This document shows, piece after piece, positions 1 through 5,221 of a stretch of 5,221 nucleotides of DNA; position 1 is the stretch's first letter; every line of letters begins with the position of its first letter. Source of the DNA: Calditrichota bacterium (GTDB taxonomy: Bacteria > Calditrichota > Calditrichia > RBG-13-44-9 > J075); NCBI GenBank assembly GCA_003695285.1, contig RFIL01000054.1:1-5221 (forward strand), written 5' to 3'. The position numbers and the translations under genes are program-made. The notes below the pieces were generated by a model. It saw only the letters and a list, made by a program, of their open reading frames with translations. It was not told the DNA's origin and did no database searches.

Positions 1-926
1 AAAATTTTTTCTCCCTGCAAGGTTAATACCCGGGCACTGATATTCATTTCAGCGATGTGTTGACGGAAAATCTTAGTGGTATCAATCGCCATGGGAGAAT
101 CCACAAAAACCGGAATGGTGGGAATTTTACCGCTCTTCTCTAATTCACGAATAACAAATAACAGGGTTTGAGTTCGACCTACAGCGAATGCCGGTATTAA
201 TAAGACACCCCCTCTTTCGACACTCTCATTGATCACTTTTGCCAATTGTTCTTCCGGATGATTGTCCTCATGTAAACGATTCCCATATGTGGATTCCAGC
301 ACCAGATAATCCACATTAAACGGTTGGGAGGGGTCTCTGAGCACCTCCCGACGTGGTCTTCCCAGATCACCACTGAAGACAATTTTCTGGTATCCTTTTG
401 GGGTATTCACTTTCACATCGATAAAAGTAGAACCAAGAATATGTCCTGCATCGCGGTATTTAAAGCGCATAGCGGAATCGATAAAAATGTCATCACCATA
501 GTTTACCGGATGAAAAAAATCAAGGCTATTCTCGGCATCCTGAACAGTATAGAGGGGCAGAGCGGGTTTGTGGCGGGAAAATCCTTTTTTGTTTGCCCAG
601 GCAGCATCTTCCTCCTGAAGGTGTGCGCTGTCCCGGAGCAGCAATTCACAAAGGGCATGGGTTGCCCGGGTGGCATATATTTTTCCGGTAAAACCATCCT
701 TGCAAAACCGGGGAAGATATCCGGTATGGTCAATATGGGCATGTGTGAGAAACACAGAGTCGATACTATCTGGAGAAATGGGGAAGGGATCCCAATTCCG
801 CAATCGGTTTTGTTTTGTCCCCTGAAACAATCCACAATCAATTAATATCTTTTTTTTCCGATACTGGATCAAGAAACGGGAACCGGTTACGGTTTGGGTT
901 GCTCCCAGAAAGGTGAGTTTGAGCAT
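1..926 (-). CDS. beta-CASP metallo-beta-lactamase-fold RNA hydrolase, N-terminal part (cut by left edge)
   Basis: The frame is open for 308 codons from the ATG at 926-924 to the left edge, so the C-terminus is missing. Zinc-site motifs of the metallo-beta-lactamase fold are visible: LIDCGLFQG (28-36), THAHIDHTG (61-69, the HxHxDH motif), DAGHILGS (159-166, third histidine) and FSGDLGR (184-190, bridging aspartate). The beta-CASP part follows with LVLESTYGN (208-216), LIPAFAVGRTQ (243-253) and VDSPMA (275-280). This order matches the bacterial YSH1/CPSF73-like exonuclease/endonuclease family, cytoplasmic enzymes that cut RNA. Such proteins are usually about 450-470 residues, so about one third, including the RMMBL domain, lies outside. 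AGGAG at 936-932, 5 nt upstream, supports the start, as does the family-typical MLKLTFLGAT. The fold and family are clear; the RNA substrate is inferred from the family. Confidence 0.93.
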   Translation of the reverse strand, partial: MLKLTFLGATQTVTGSRFLIQYRKKKILIDCGLFQGTKQNRLRNWDPFPISPDSIDSVFLTHAHIDHTGYLPRFCKDGFTGKIYATRATHALCELLLRDSAHLQEEDAAWANKKGFSRHKPALPLYTVQDAENSLDFFHPVNYGDDIFIDSAMRFKYRDAGHILGSTFIDVKVNTPKGYQKIVFSGDLGRPRREVLRDPSQPFNVDYLVLESTYGNRLHEDNHPEEQLAKVINESVERGGVLLIPAFAVGRTQTLLFVIRELEKSGKIPTIPVFVDSPMAIDTTKIFRQHIAEMNISARVLTLQGEKI

Positions 927-931
927 GTATT

Positions 932-936
932 CTCCT
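932..936 (-). promoter_or_regulatory. Shine-Dalgarno site of the beta-CASP hydrolase
   Basis: AGGAG read on the minus strand lies 5 nt before the ATG at 926 and fixes the start of the leftward gene. Confidence 0.8.
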
Positions 937-969
937 GTCGTCAAGAAGTATTCATTTGGGTTGCACAAA

Positions 970-992
970 TTTTAAAACTTCAAGTTTTAAAA
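970..992. repeat. perfect 23-bp AT-rich palindrome in divergent intergenic region
   Basis: The arms TTTTAAAACTT (970-980) and AAGTTTTAAAA (982-992) are exact reverse complements around a single C at 981. The site sits in the 179-bp gap between two divergent genes, 44 bp from one start and 113 bp from the other. It could be an operator for a dimeric regulator serving one or both genes. As RNA it could also fold with a small TTCAA loop, but the stem is nearly all A/T and no clean T-tract follows directly. No strong sigma-70 promoter pair is visible beside it; TTGCAC at 961-966 is at best a weak -35. Its function is inferred from position only. Confidence 0.6.
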
Positions 993-1095
993 GCCAAAAG
1001 ATTTTTTTACATTTTCAACTTTAAATCCATGACTGAAAAACAAAAGGGGTAGATATTCCCTGATTTTAGAAATTTTTGATTCCACTCAACTGAAT

Positions 1096-1100
1096 AGGAG
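1096..1100 (+). promoter_or_regulatory. Shine-Dalgarno site of the aminotransferase
   Basis: AGGAG lies 5 nt before the ATG at 1106 and supports that start. Confidence 0.85.
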
Positions 1101-1105
1101 TTCTC

Positions 1106-2365
1106 ATGAGACTTTCCAAACTGGCACAGGGGATTGAAACATCTCCCATTATCACCCTGGCAGCTGCCATCAATGAAAAGATACAGCGTGGCGAGCGGTT
1201 TTTTAATTTAACCATTGGCGACTTTAATCCCCATATTTTTCCGATTCCCGAGGAATTAACAGAAGAGGTTATCAAAGCCTATCGTGATGGACACACCAAC
1301 TATCCCGGGGCAGTGGGTCAACCGGTTCTTCGAGAAGCCGTCTCCGAATTTTTAAAAACTTACGGACAGATGAACTACCCCCCGGAAAACATTCTCATCG
1401 GAAGCGGCGGACGCCCATTGATTTATGCCACTTATAAAACCATTGTGAACCCGGGAGAGAAGGTCATATTTCCGGTTCCCTCCTGGAACAATGATTATTA
1501 CACCTATCTGACCGGGGCGGAGCCGGTGATCCTGGAGACAGAGGCGGAGAATTATTTTATGCCCACAGCCGCCGCCATCGAACCTCATATCCAGGACGCA
1601 GCATTGATTTCCCTCTGTTCTCCCCTCAATCCCACAGGAACTGTGTTATCCCAATCCGATTTATCAGAAATTTGCGATTTGGTGATCCGGGAAAATCGAC
1701 GACGAGGGAGCCATCAAAAACCAGTCTATGTTTTCTTTGACCAAATTTACTGGTTATTGACGCATGGGGAAACTCAACACCATACCCCGGTCACCGTCAA
1801 CCCGGAGATGGCAGAATACACCATTTTTATGGATGGGATGTCAAAAGCATTTGCCGGTACCGGAATTAGAGTGGGTTGGGCATTTGCTCCATCAGATGTG
1901 CTTTCCAAGATGAGGACCATTGTTGCCCATATGGGAGCATGGGCACCCAAACCGGAACAAATTGCTTCCGGTAATTATCTTAAACAAACTGAAGTGGTAG
2001 AAAAATTTTTAAACCATTTTCGGAAGGAACTTCAAAAACGTCTGGAGGGTTTTTATCAGGGCTTTGTTTCCCTCCGAGAAAAAGGGCATAAAGTAAATGC
2101 TATAGCACCTCAGGCAGCCATGTACCTGACTGTGCAACTGGATCTGGTCGGTGCAACCACCTCTGATGGGACGCGACTGGAAAGCAATGAGGCCGTTCAT
2201 CGATACATTTTAGATGAAGCGAAAATCGGGCTTGTCCCGTTCTCATATTTTGGAGCTTCCCGGGAAAGCAACTGGTACCGCCTTTCCGTGGGCACATGTG
2301 CTTTGGAGGAAGTTTCAGAGATCCTGACCAATCTGGAAAACGCCTTGAACAAATTACAATACTGA
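1106..2365 (+). CDS. class I/II pyridoxal-phosphate-dependent aminotransferase
   Basis: A complete 419-residue fold-type I aminotransferase of normal family length. Visible elements in order: TIGDFNPHIFP (36-46, substrate-pocket glycine region), YPGAVGQPVLREAV (66-79, including the Tyr that reaches the neighbouring subunit's PLP phosphate), GSGGRPLIYA (99-108, phosphate-binding turn), PSWNNDYY (125-132, aromatic residue stacking on the ring), SPLNPTGTVLS (172-182, Asn175 to the PLP oxygen), FFDQIYW (210-216, Asp212 to the ring nitrogen and Tyr215), and MSKAFAGTGIRVGW (245-258, Schiff-base Lys247 and phosphate-binding Arg255). YRLSVG (391-396) carries the likely carboxylate-binding Arg392. All catalytic residues are present, so it should move amino groups between an amino acid and a 2-oxo acid in the cytoplasm. 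Sequence alone does not give the amino donor; an aspartate-aminotransferase-like role is possible. It is probably cotranscribed with the MEMO gene 58 bp downstream. Confidence 0.93.
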   Translation: MRLSKLAQGIETSPIITLAAAINEKIQRGERFFNLTIGDFNPHIFPIPEELTEEVIKAYRDGHTNYPGAVGQPVLREAVSEFLKTYGQMNYPPENILIGSGGRPLIYATYKTIVNPGEKVIFPVPSWNNDYYTYLTGAEPVILETEAENYFMPTAAAIEPHIQDAALISLCSPLNPTGTVLSQSDLSEICDLVIRENRRRGSHQKPVYVFFDQIYWLLTHGETQHHTPVTVNPEMAEYTIFMDGMSKAFAGTGIRVGWAFAPSDVLSKMRTIVAHMGAWAPKPEQIASGNYLKQTEVVEKFLNHFRKELQKRLEGFYQGFVSLREKGHKVNAIAPQAAMYLTVQLDLVGATTSDGTRLESNEAVHRYILDEAKIGLVPFSYFGASRESNWYRLSVGTCALEEVSEILTNLENALNKLQY

Positions 2366-2385
2366 GCGATTGTCGATTGACGCAC

Positions 2386-2398
2386 AGATTTTTAATCT
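2386..2398. repeat. small inverted repeat between aminotransferase and MEMO genes
   Basis: AGATT (2386-2390) and AATCT (2394-2398) are separated by TTT. The weak 5-bp stem has no T-tract, so it is not a convincing terminator and does not argue against cotranscription. Confidence 0.25.
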
Positions 2399-2406
2399 TG
2401 ATAAGA

Positions 2407-2413
2407 AAAGGAG
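2407..2413 (+). promoter_or_regulatory. Shine-Dalgarno site that decides the MEMO start
   Basis: AAAGGAG ends 10 nt before the ATG at 2424. A TTG start is possible 18 codons further upstream at 2370 but has no ribosome-binding site, so 2424 is preferred. Confidence 0.7.
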
Positions 2414-2423
2414 TAGCAATTTA

Positions 2424-3692
2424 ATGTCAGTTCAGGAATGCCCTCGAATCCGATATGTGGAAGTAATCCCGATTGAAGAGAAAAATGAGGTTTTATTTTA
2501 TATCCGAGACCCTCTGGAAATCTCACCCTCACCAATAGTTCTGACGGCTCCCCAATTTTTTATCCTGACGCTTTTGGATGGCACTCGTTCTATATCTGAT
2601 ATTCGGATGGAGTTTGCCCAACGATTTGGTGGAATTCTGCTCCCCGATCATCAATTGGAAAATTTTTTGAGTGAATTAGACCGAATGTACATCCTGGATG
2701 GAGATACCTTTCGGAAGCGTCTGGAAGAAGTGCAAAAAGAGTTTCAGGAACGCCCCACTCGCCAGCCATGGCACGCCGGTCAGGCTTACTCCGCTGAGCC
2801 AGCTACCCTCCACCAACAACTGGAATCTTTTTTTACCTCATCGCAGGGGGCGGGTTATCCGCAAAAAATAAAACGCTCCGAAAGAACGAATAAGACTCAA
2901 ACCCGGGAAGTACATGCCATCCTGGTTCCACACATCGATTTAAGAGTAGGCGGCACCTGTTATACCTATGGATATCGTCATCTTCTGGAGAGTACCCAAC
3001 CGGAATTAGTCATCATCCTGGGAGTAGCCCACATGGGTTCCAGGAATCTCTTCACAGCTACCACAAAGGATTTCGAGACGCCTCTGGGAACAGCTAAAAC
3101 GGATCAGGAATTTCTGGAACGCTGGCAAAACGCTTCATCCGTCGATCTGACCGCTGATGAATGGATACATCGCAGCGAGCACTCCATCGAATTTCAGCTC
3201 TTGTTCCTCCAGCATCTTATAAAAAAACCTTTTAAAATTGTACCGGTACTCTGCGGCTCACTGGAACCCTTCCTGGAAGAAGATGAAACAGCACTGGAAC
3301 TTCATCCCTCAATAAAACCACAACTGGAAGGCCTAAGAAAGGCTATCCAGAAAGAAACCCGGGAGATTGCAATTATCCTGAGCGTTGATCTGGCTCATGT
3401 GGGTCCGAAATTTGGTGATAGTTCTCCCATCACCATTTCTGACCGTGAAGAGATGCAGGCTGCCGATTATGAACTTTTTGATGTTCTTTCTCGATTTGAC
3501 CGGGAAACGTATCGGGATATCATGGAAACCAATTTAATTCCCCGCCGGGTTGATGCCATTTCTGCTATCTTTACTTTTCTTCATATTTTTGACCGGGGTG
3601 AAGGAAAGCTCCTTCGCTATGAACAAAATTTTCAGGAGGATACTCAGTCCCTGGTGACTTATGCCTCCATGGCATTATCCGGGACCCTATAA
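2424..3692 (+). CDS. MEMO1-family protein (AmmeMemoRadiSam system protein B) with PqqD-like N-terminal extension
   Basis: 422 residues from the ATG at 2424. The C-terminal 300 or so residues are a MEMO domain, related to LigB-type extradiol dioxygenases. Landmarks: WHAGQAY (116-122, matching HAGSWY of human MEMO1), LVPHIDLR (167-174, matching APHAGY), ILGVAHMG (198-205), FETPLG (217-222), EHSIEFQ (252-258), IVPVLCGSL (272-280) and SVDLAHVGP (320-328, matching SSDFCHWG). Residues of about 6-104 form a separate domain with VLTAPQFFILTLLDGTRSI (39-57), which looks like a PqqD-type winged helix; that fold is an inference. The family's biochemical role is unsettled: human MEMO1 is reported to bind copper and iron, and bacterial forms often occur near AMMECR1 and radical-SAM genes, neither of which is in this window. 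The three conserved histidines (117, 170, 325) are present, but the conserved Cys of the NxxICG-like motif appears to be Asp377 in RRVDAIS. The family call is sure; activity is unknown. Confidence 0.9.
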   Translation: MSVQECPRIRYVEVIPIEEKNEVLFYIRDPLEISPSPIVLTAPQFFILTLLDGTRSISDIRMEFAQRFGGILLPDHQLENFLSELDRMYILDGDTFRKRLEEVQKEFQERPTRQPWHAGQAYSAEPATLHQQLESFFTSSQGAGYPQKIKRSERTNKTQTREVHAILVPHIDLRVGGTCYTYGYRHLLESTQPELVIILGVAHMGSRNLFTATTKDFETPLGTAKTDQEFLERWQNASSVDLTADEWIHRSEHSIEFQLLFLQHLIKKPFKIVPVLCGSLEPFLEEDETALELHPSIKPQLEGLRKAIQKETREIAIILSVDLAHVGPKFGDSSPITISDREEMQAADYELFDVLSRFDRETYRDIMETNLIPRRVDAISAIFTFLHIFDRGEGKLLRYEQNFQEDTQSLVTYASMALSGTL

Positions 3693-3758
3693 CCCCTCGG
3701 ATGAAAAACATTTTCCTGATGGTAACTCCTCCCGATAACCCCTGGCGACACCAATTAT
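3693..3758. other. convergent gap with no clear terminator
   Basis: These 66 bp separate the stop of the MEMO gene from the stop of the opposing hydrolase gene. A bidirectional terminator would be expected here, but I see only a short GAAAA-ACA-TTTTC repeat (about 3704-3716) and no GC-rich stem with a T-tract. The 9-mer ATAACCCCT occurs twice (3689-3697 and 3735-3743). Confidence 0.4.
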
Positions 3759-4520
3759 TTACAGGGTCAATCTCAAACCATCGTAGGCAAGGTGGATGCC
3801 GGGGGGTAAAGATTTTTCAGTTTCATCATGCAGAATTCGATGGGAAATATGGGTGAAATAGGTTTCTGTTGCCCCAATTTTTAACGCTTCCTGAACCGCT
3901 TCATCAACCGAAAAATGGGTGGGGTGAGGTTGATAGCGTAGTGCATCCAAGATTAACACCTTTAAATTTTTCAAGAGGGGGTAGGAGCTTTCCGGTATTT
4001 TATTGGTATCGGTGCAGTAAGCAAAATCTCCGATCCGAAATCCAAGAATTGGTAAATCGCCATGGAGCAGAGGGATCGGAGTTATTTCCACTCCTTTGAC
4101 CTGAAAAGGATGATTGGAGATTTCATTCATGGTGATTTGAGGAACGGCAGAAACACTGGCATCACTGCCAAAGGCATATTTAAAAATTCGTTTAATATGG
4201 CTGAGGGTTTCACGATTCCCATAAATGGGGATACTGCAACGATGGATAAAATTGAAACTCCTTAAATCATCCATTCCCAAAATATGATCGACATGATGAT
4301 GAGTATATATCACCGCATCAAGGCGTTTGATTCCATGTTGTAGCATCTGTTGCCGATAATCGATGGAAGTATCAATTAATATTTGAACATCTCCCACTCG
4401 TATAAACGCCGATGTTCGAAGCCTTTTATCTTTGGGGTTCTCCGACTGACAGACACGACAATCACACCCTACCATGGGAACCCCCATTGAGGTTCCGCTT
4501 CCAAGGATTATCACTTCCAT
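3759..4520 (-). CDS. PhnP-like metallo-beta-lactamase-fold phosphodiesterase
   Basis: 253 residues from the ATG at 4520-4518, close to the usual 250 or so of this family. It opens with MEVIILGSGTSMGVP and then GCDCRVC (18-24), the cysteine motif (Cys19, 21, 24) that binds a structural zinc in PhnP-type proteins. The catalytic metal motif is THHHVDH (73-79, HxHxDH), followed by LLHGD (151-155, third His), CTDTN (169-173, bridging Asp), PTHFS (200-204) and FTHISH (222-227, last His). All metal ligands are therefore present. Relatives include phosphoribosyl 1,2-cyclic phosphate phosphodiesterase, but no other phn genes are nearby, so the substrate is open: a cyclic nucleotide or another phosphodiester is possible. 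The frame extends 30 codons upstream to 4610, but that part has no family similarity and carries a possible -10 box. An AGAG sits 6 nt before the 4520 ATG; an ATG at 4526 is the close alternative. Confidence 0.9.
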   Translation of the reverse strand: MEVIILGSGTSMGVPMVGCDCRVCQSENPKDKRLRTSAFIRVGDVQILIDTSIDYRQQMLQHGIKRLDAVIYTHHHVDHILGMDDLRSFNFIHRCSIPIYGNRETLSHIKRIFKYAFGSDASVSAVPQITMNEISNHPFQVKGVEITPIPLLHGDLPILGFRIGDFAYCTDTNKIPESSYPLLKNLKVLILDALRYQPHPTHFSVDEAVQEALKIGATETYFTHISHRILHDETEKSLPPGIHLAYDGLRLTL

Positions 4521-4575
4521 AAGCATCTCTAAATTACATACATCCTTTTCATTTACCGCTAATGATACTCTCATC

Positions 4576-4581
4576 AATATA
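4576..4581 (-). promoter_or_regulatory. possible -10 box for the PhnP-like gene
   Basis: TATATT on the minus strand matches 5 of 6 bases of TATAAT and lies about 55 bp upstream of the chosen ATG. No good -35 is found at standard spacing, so the call is tentative. Confidence 0.3.
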
Positions 4582-4636
4582 TACAAAATTTGAGGCAAGG
4601 ATAAAAACAAAATTCAAAACCTCGGTCTGGAAGTGA

Positions 4637-4657
4637 TAAGAATTTGAAGTATTCTTA
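4637..4657. repeat. 21-bp inverted repeat
   Basis: TAAGAAT (4637-4643) and ATTCTTA (4651-4657) are exact reverse complements around a 7-nt spacer, TTGAAGT. It lies in the control region shared by the PhnP-like gene and lexA, upstream of both. It may be an operator for a dimeric regulator; no direct evidence. Confidence 0.4.
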
Positions 4658-4698
4658 CCTCCTGAATGAAGAAAAATGAGCCCGAATTAAGAGGAATT

Positions 4699-4714
4699 AG
4701 TGAACATAGTTATA
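4699..4714 (+). promoter_or_regulatory. candidate LexA operator, upstream copy
   Basis: AGTGAACATAGTTATA matches the downstream copy at 4766-4781 in 13 of 16 positions. It ends 20 bp before the -35 box of lexA. Its GAAC half-site resembles the GAAC/GTTC halves of known SOS boxes. Confidence 0.5.
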
Positions 4715-4733
4715 TCTTTTTATGATTTTTTTC

Positions 4734-4762
4734 TTGACATTTTTAAAATTTTTGTGTAAAGT
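4734..4762 (+). promoter_or_regulatory. lexA sigma-70-type promoter
   Basis: A perfect -35 TTGACA (4734-4739) and a -10 TAAAGT (4757-4762, 4 of 6) are separated by exactly 17 bp. Transcription should start near 4769, giving a leader of roughly 64 nt before the lexA ATG. Confidence 0.75.
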
Positions 4763-4765
4763 AGC

Positions 4766-4781
4766 AGTGAACCTATGTATA
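4766..4781 (+). promoter_or_regulatory. candidate LexA operator, at the transcription start
   Basis: AGTGAACCTATGTATA overlaps the expected start of transcription, where a bound repressor would block RNA polymerase. GAACCTATGTAT within it is close to the GAAC-N4-GTTC SOS box of Firmicutes and several other phyla, with one mismatch in the second half. The site is a partial dyad. LexA autoregulation is established in many bacteria; that LexA binds here is inferred. Confidence 0.6.
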
Positions 4782-4782
4782 C

Positions 4783-4810
4783 GCCAGAAAATTCAGTAAA
4801 AATATCTGGC
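4783..4810 (+). promoter_or_regulatory. stem-loop in the lexA leader
   Basis: GCCAGA (4783-4788) pairs with TCTGGC (4805-4810) around a 16-nt AT-rich loop; the pairing is 7 of 8 if two more inner bases are counted. It lies in the untranslated leader 22 nt before the ATG, and no T-tract follows, so it is not a terminator. It could affect mRNA stability or translation. Confidence 0.35.
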
Positions 4811-4819
4811 TGTTAAAAA

Positions 4820-4824
4820 AGGAG
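4820..4824 (+). promoter_or_regulatory. Shine-Dalgarno site of lexA
   Basis: AGGAG, preceded by an A-run, lies 8 nt before the ATG at 4833. Confidence 0.85.
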
Positions 4825-4832
4825 AAAATATT

Positions 4833-5221
4833 ATGAAGGGTTTAACCAAGCGACAGGAAGAAGTTCTGAATTTTATCGCCGATTATCTGGCCAATTATGG
4901 ATATCCTCCCAGTTATCAAGAAATTGCGGATGCCCTGAACATTGCTTCAAAACATGGTGTGGTTCGACATCTCGAAGCTTTAATGCGAAAAGGCTATATT
5001 GAAAAAACGGATACCACCGCCAGGAGTATTCGGATTCTTGATCAACGGTATCAACCTCCTGCAGATGCCGTTCCCTTGCCCCTCATCGGTCGCGTCTCTG
5101 CCGGTTATCCCATTCTTGCTGAGGAAAATATTGAGGATTATATCACCGTCCCCCGCCGACTGATCAAATCCGAAGGAAATTATTTCACCCTTCGCGTCCA
5201 GGGGGATAGTATGGTTAACGC
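4833..5221 (+). CDS. lexA: LexA repressor, N-terminal part (cut by right edge)
   Basis: 129 codons are present of a protein normally about 200 residues long. The N-terminus MKGLTKRQEEVLNFIADYL is the classic LexA opening. A winged helix-turn-helix follows, with PPSYQEIADALNI (25-37) and a recognition segment ASKHGVVRHLEALMRKGYI (38-56). PLPLIGRVSAGYPILAEE (81-98) contains the Ala90-Gly91 self-cleavage bond. RVQGDSMV (121-128) carries the nucleophile Ser126; the catalytic Lys lies past the edge. Ahead of DNA damage LexA represses SOS genes; RecA filaments on single-stranded DNA trigger its autocleavage. All visible functional residues are intact. The upstream repeats suggest that it represses its own promoter. 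The recognition segment differs from those of both E. coli and B. subtilis LexA, so the operator is likely to be specific to this lineage. Confidence 0.96.
   Translation, partial: MKGLTKRQEEVLNFIADYLANYGYPPSYQEIADALNIASKHGVVRHLEALMRKGYIEKTDTTARSIRILDQRYQPPADAVPLPLIGRVSAGYPILAEENIEDYITVPRRLIKSEGNYFTLRVQGDSMVN

Larger units (their letters stand above)
4521..4832. other. 312-bp divergent control region
   Basis: This AT-rich gap lies between the leftward PhnP-like gene and rightward lexA. It holds the lexA promoter, two copies of a 16-bp repeat, a 21-bp inverted repeat and a leader stem-loop, listed separately. I see no credible small gene in it. Confidence 0.7.

Noticed and set aside
324..845. 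A 173-codon plus-strand open frame (and a 112-codon minus-strand one at 503-841)
   Set aside because: Both are shadows of the beta-CASP hydrolase, whose frame shows all zinc-site motifs without interruption. The encoded sequences resemble nothing I recognise.
1..926. Possible frameshift or pseudogene in the left-hand hydrolase
   Set aside because: Translation from 926 to the left edge is continuous with motifs in the right order and spacing. The missing C-terminus is due to the window edge.
961..990. Promoter for the aminotransferase with -35 TTGCAC and -10 TTTTAA
   Set aside because: The -10 matches only 3 of 6 bases and it overlaps the palindrome, so the promoter cannot be placed with confidence.
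3689..3743. Direct repeat ATAACCCCT, two copies in the convergent gap
   Set aside because: Only 9 bp, one copy overlaps the MEMO stop codon, and there is no further structure. Chance is the simplest explanation.
4676..4690. Short ORF ATGAGCCCGAATTAA upstream of lexA
   Set aside because: It encodes four residues only, has no Shine-Dalgarno site and lies upstream of the lexA promoter.
1..5221. Defence island, mobile element, CRISPR or RiPP cluster
   Set aside because: No transposase, integrase, repeat array, nuclease-toxin pair or precursor peptide is visible. The two metallohydrolases fit known housekeeping families.

Overview
This is a bacterial chromosomal window, by eye about mid-40s % GC. 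It has compact genes, Shine-Dalgarno sites ahead of most starts, and no mobile element, tRNA, rRNA or CRISPR. A LexA with an intact self-cleavage site, a long-form MEMO1-family protein and an RNA-processing type beta-CASP hydrolase together suggest a Gram-negative or candidate-phylum bacterium. The sequence alone does not fix the phylum.

Layout from left to right: (1) 1-926, minus strand, the first 308 codons of a beta-CASP metallo-beta-lactamase-fold hydrolase that runs off the left edge. (2) 927-1105, a divergent intergenic region holding a perfect 23-bp AT-rich palindrome. (3) 1106-2365, plus strand, a complete class I/II PLP-dependent aminotransferase. (4) 2424-3692, plus strand, a MEMO1-family protein (AmmeMemoRadiSam system protein B) with an N-terminal PqqD-like extension. 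(5) A 66-bp convergent gap. (6) 3759-4520, minus strand, a complete PhnP-like metallo-beta-lactamase-fold phosphodiesterase. (7) 4521-4832, a divergent control region with the lexA promoter, two copies of a 16-bp repeat flanking it, and two inverted repeats. (8) 4833-5221, plus strand, the first 129 codons of lexA, which runs off the right edge.

The aminotransferase and MEMO genes probably form one transcription unit. The two metallohydrolases lie on the opposite strand on either side of it and are read from separate upstream regions. lexA is probably autoregulated: its promoter (TTGACA, 17-bp spacer, TAAAGT) sits between two copies of AGTGAACnTAnnTATA, one upstream of -35 and one at the expected transcription start.

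Most of the window is ordinary housekeeping sequence and I see no clear new multi-gene system. The points most worth checking are the paired lexA operator candidates, the replacement of the conserved MEMO metal-site cysteine by aspartate, and the palindrome at 970-992.
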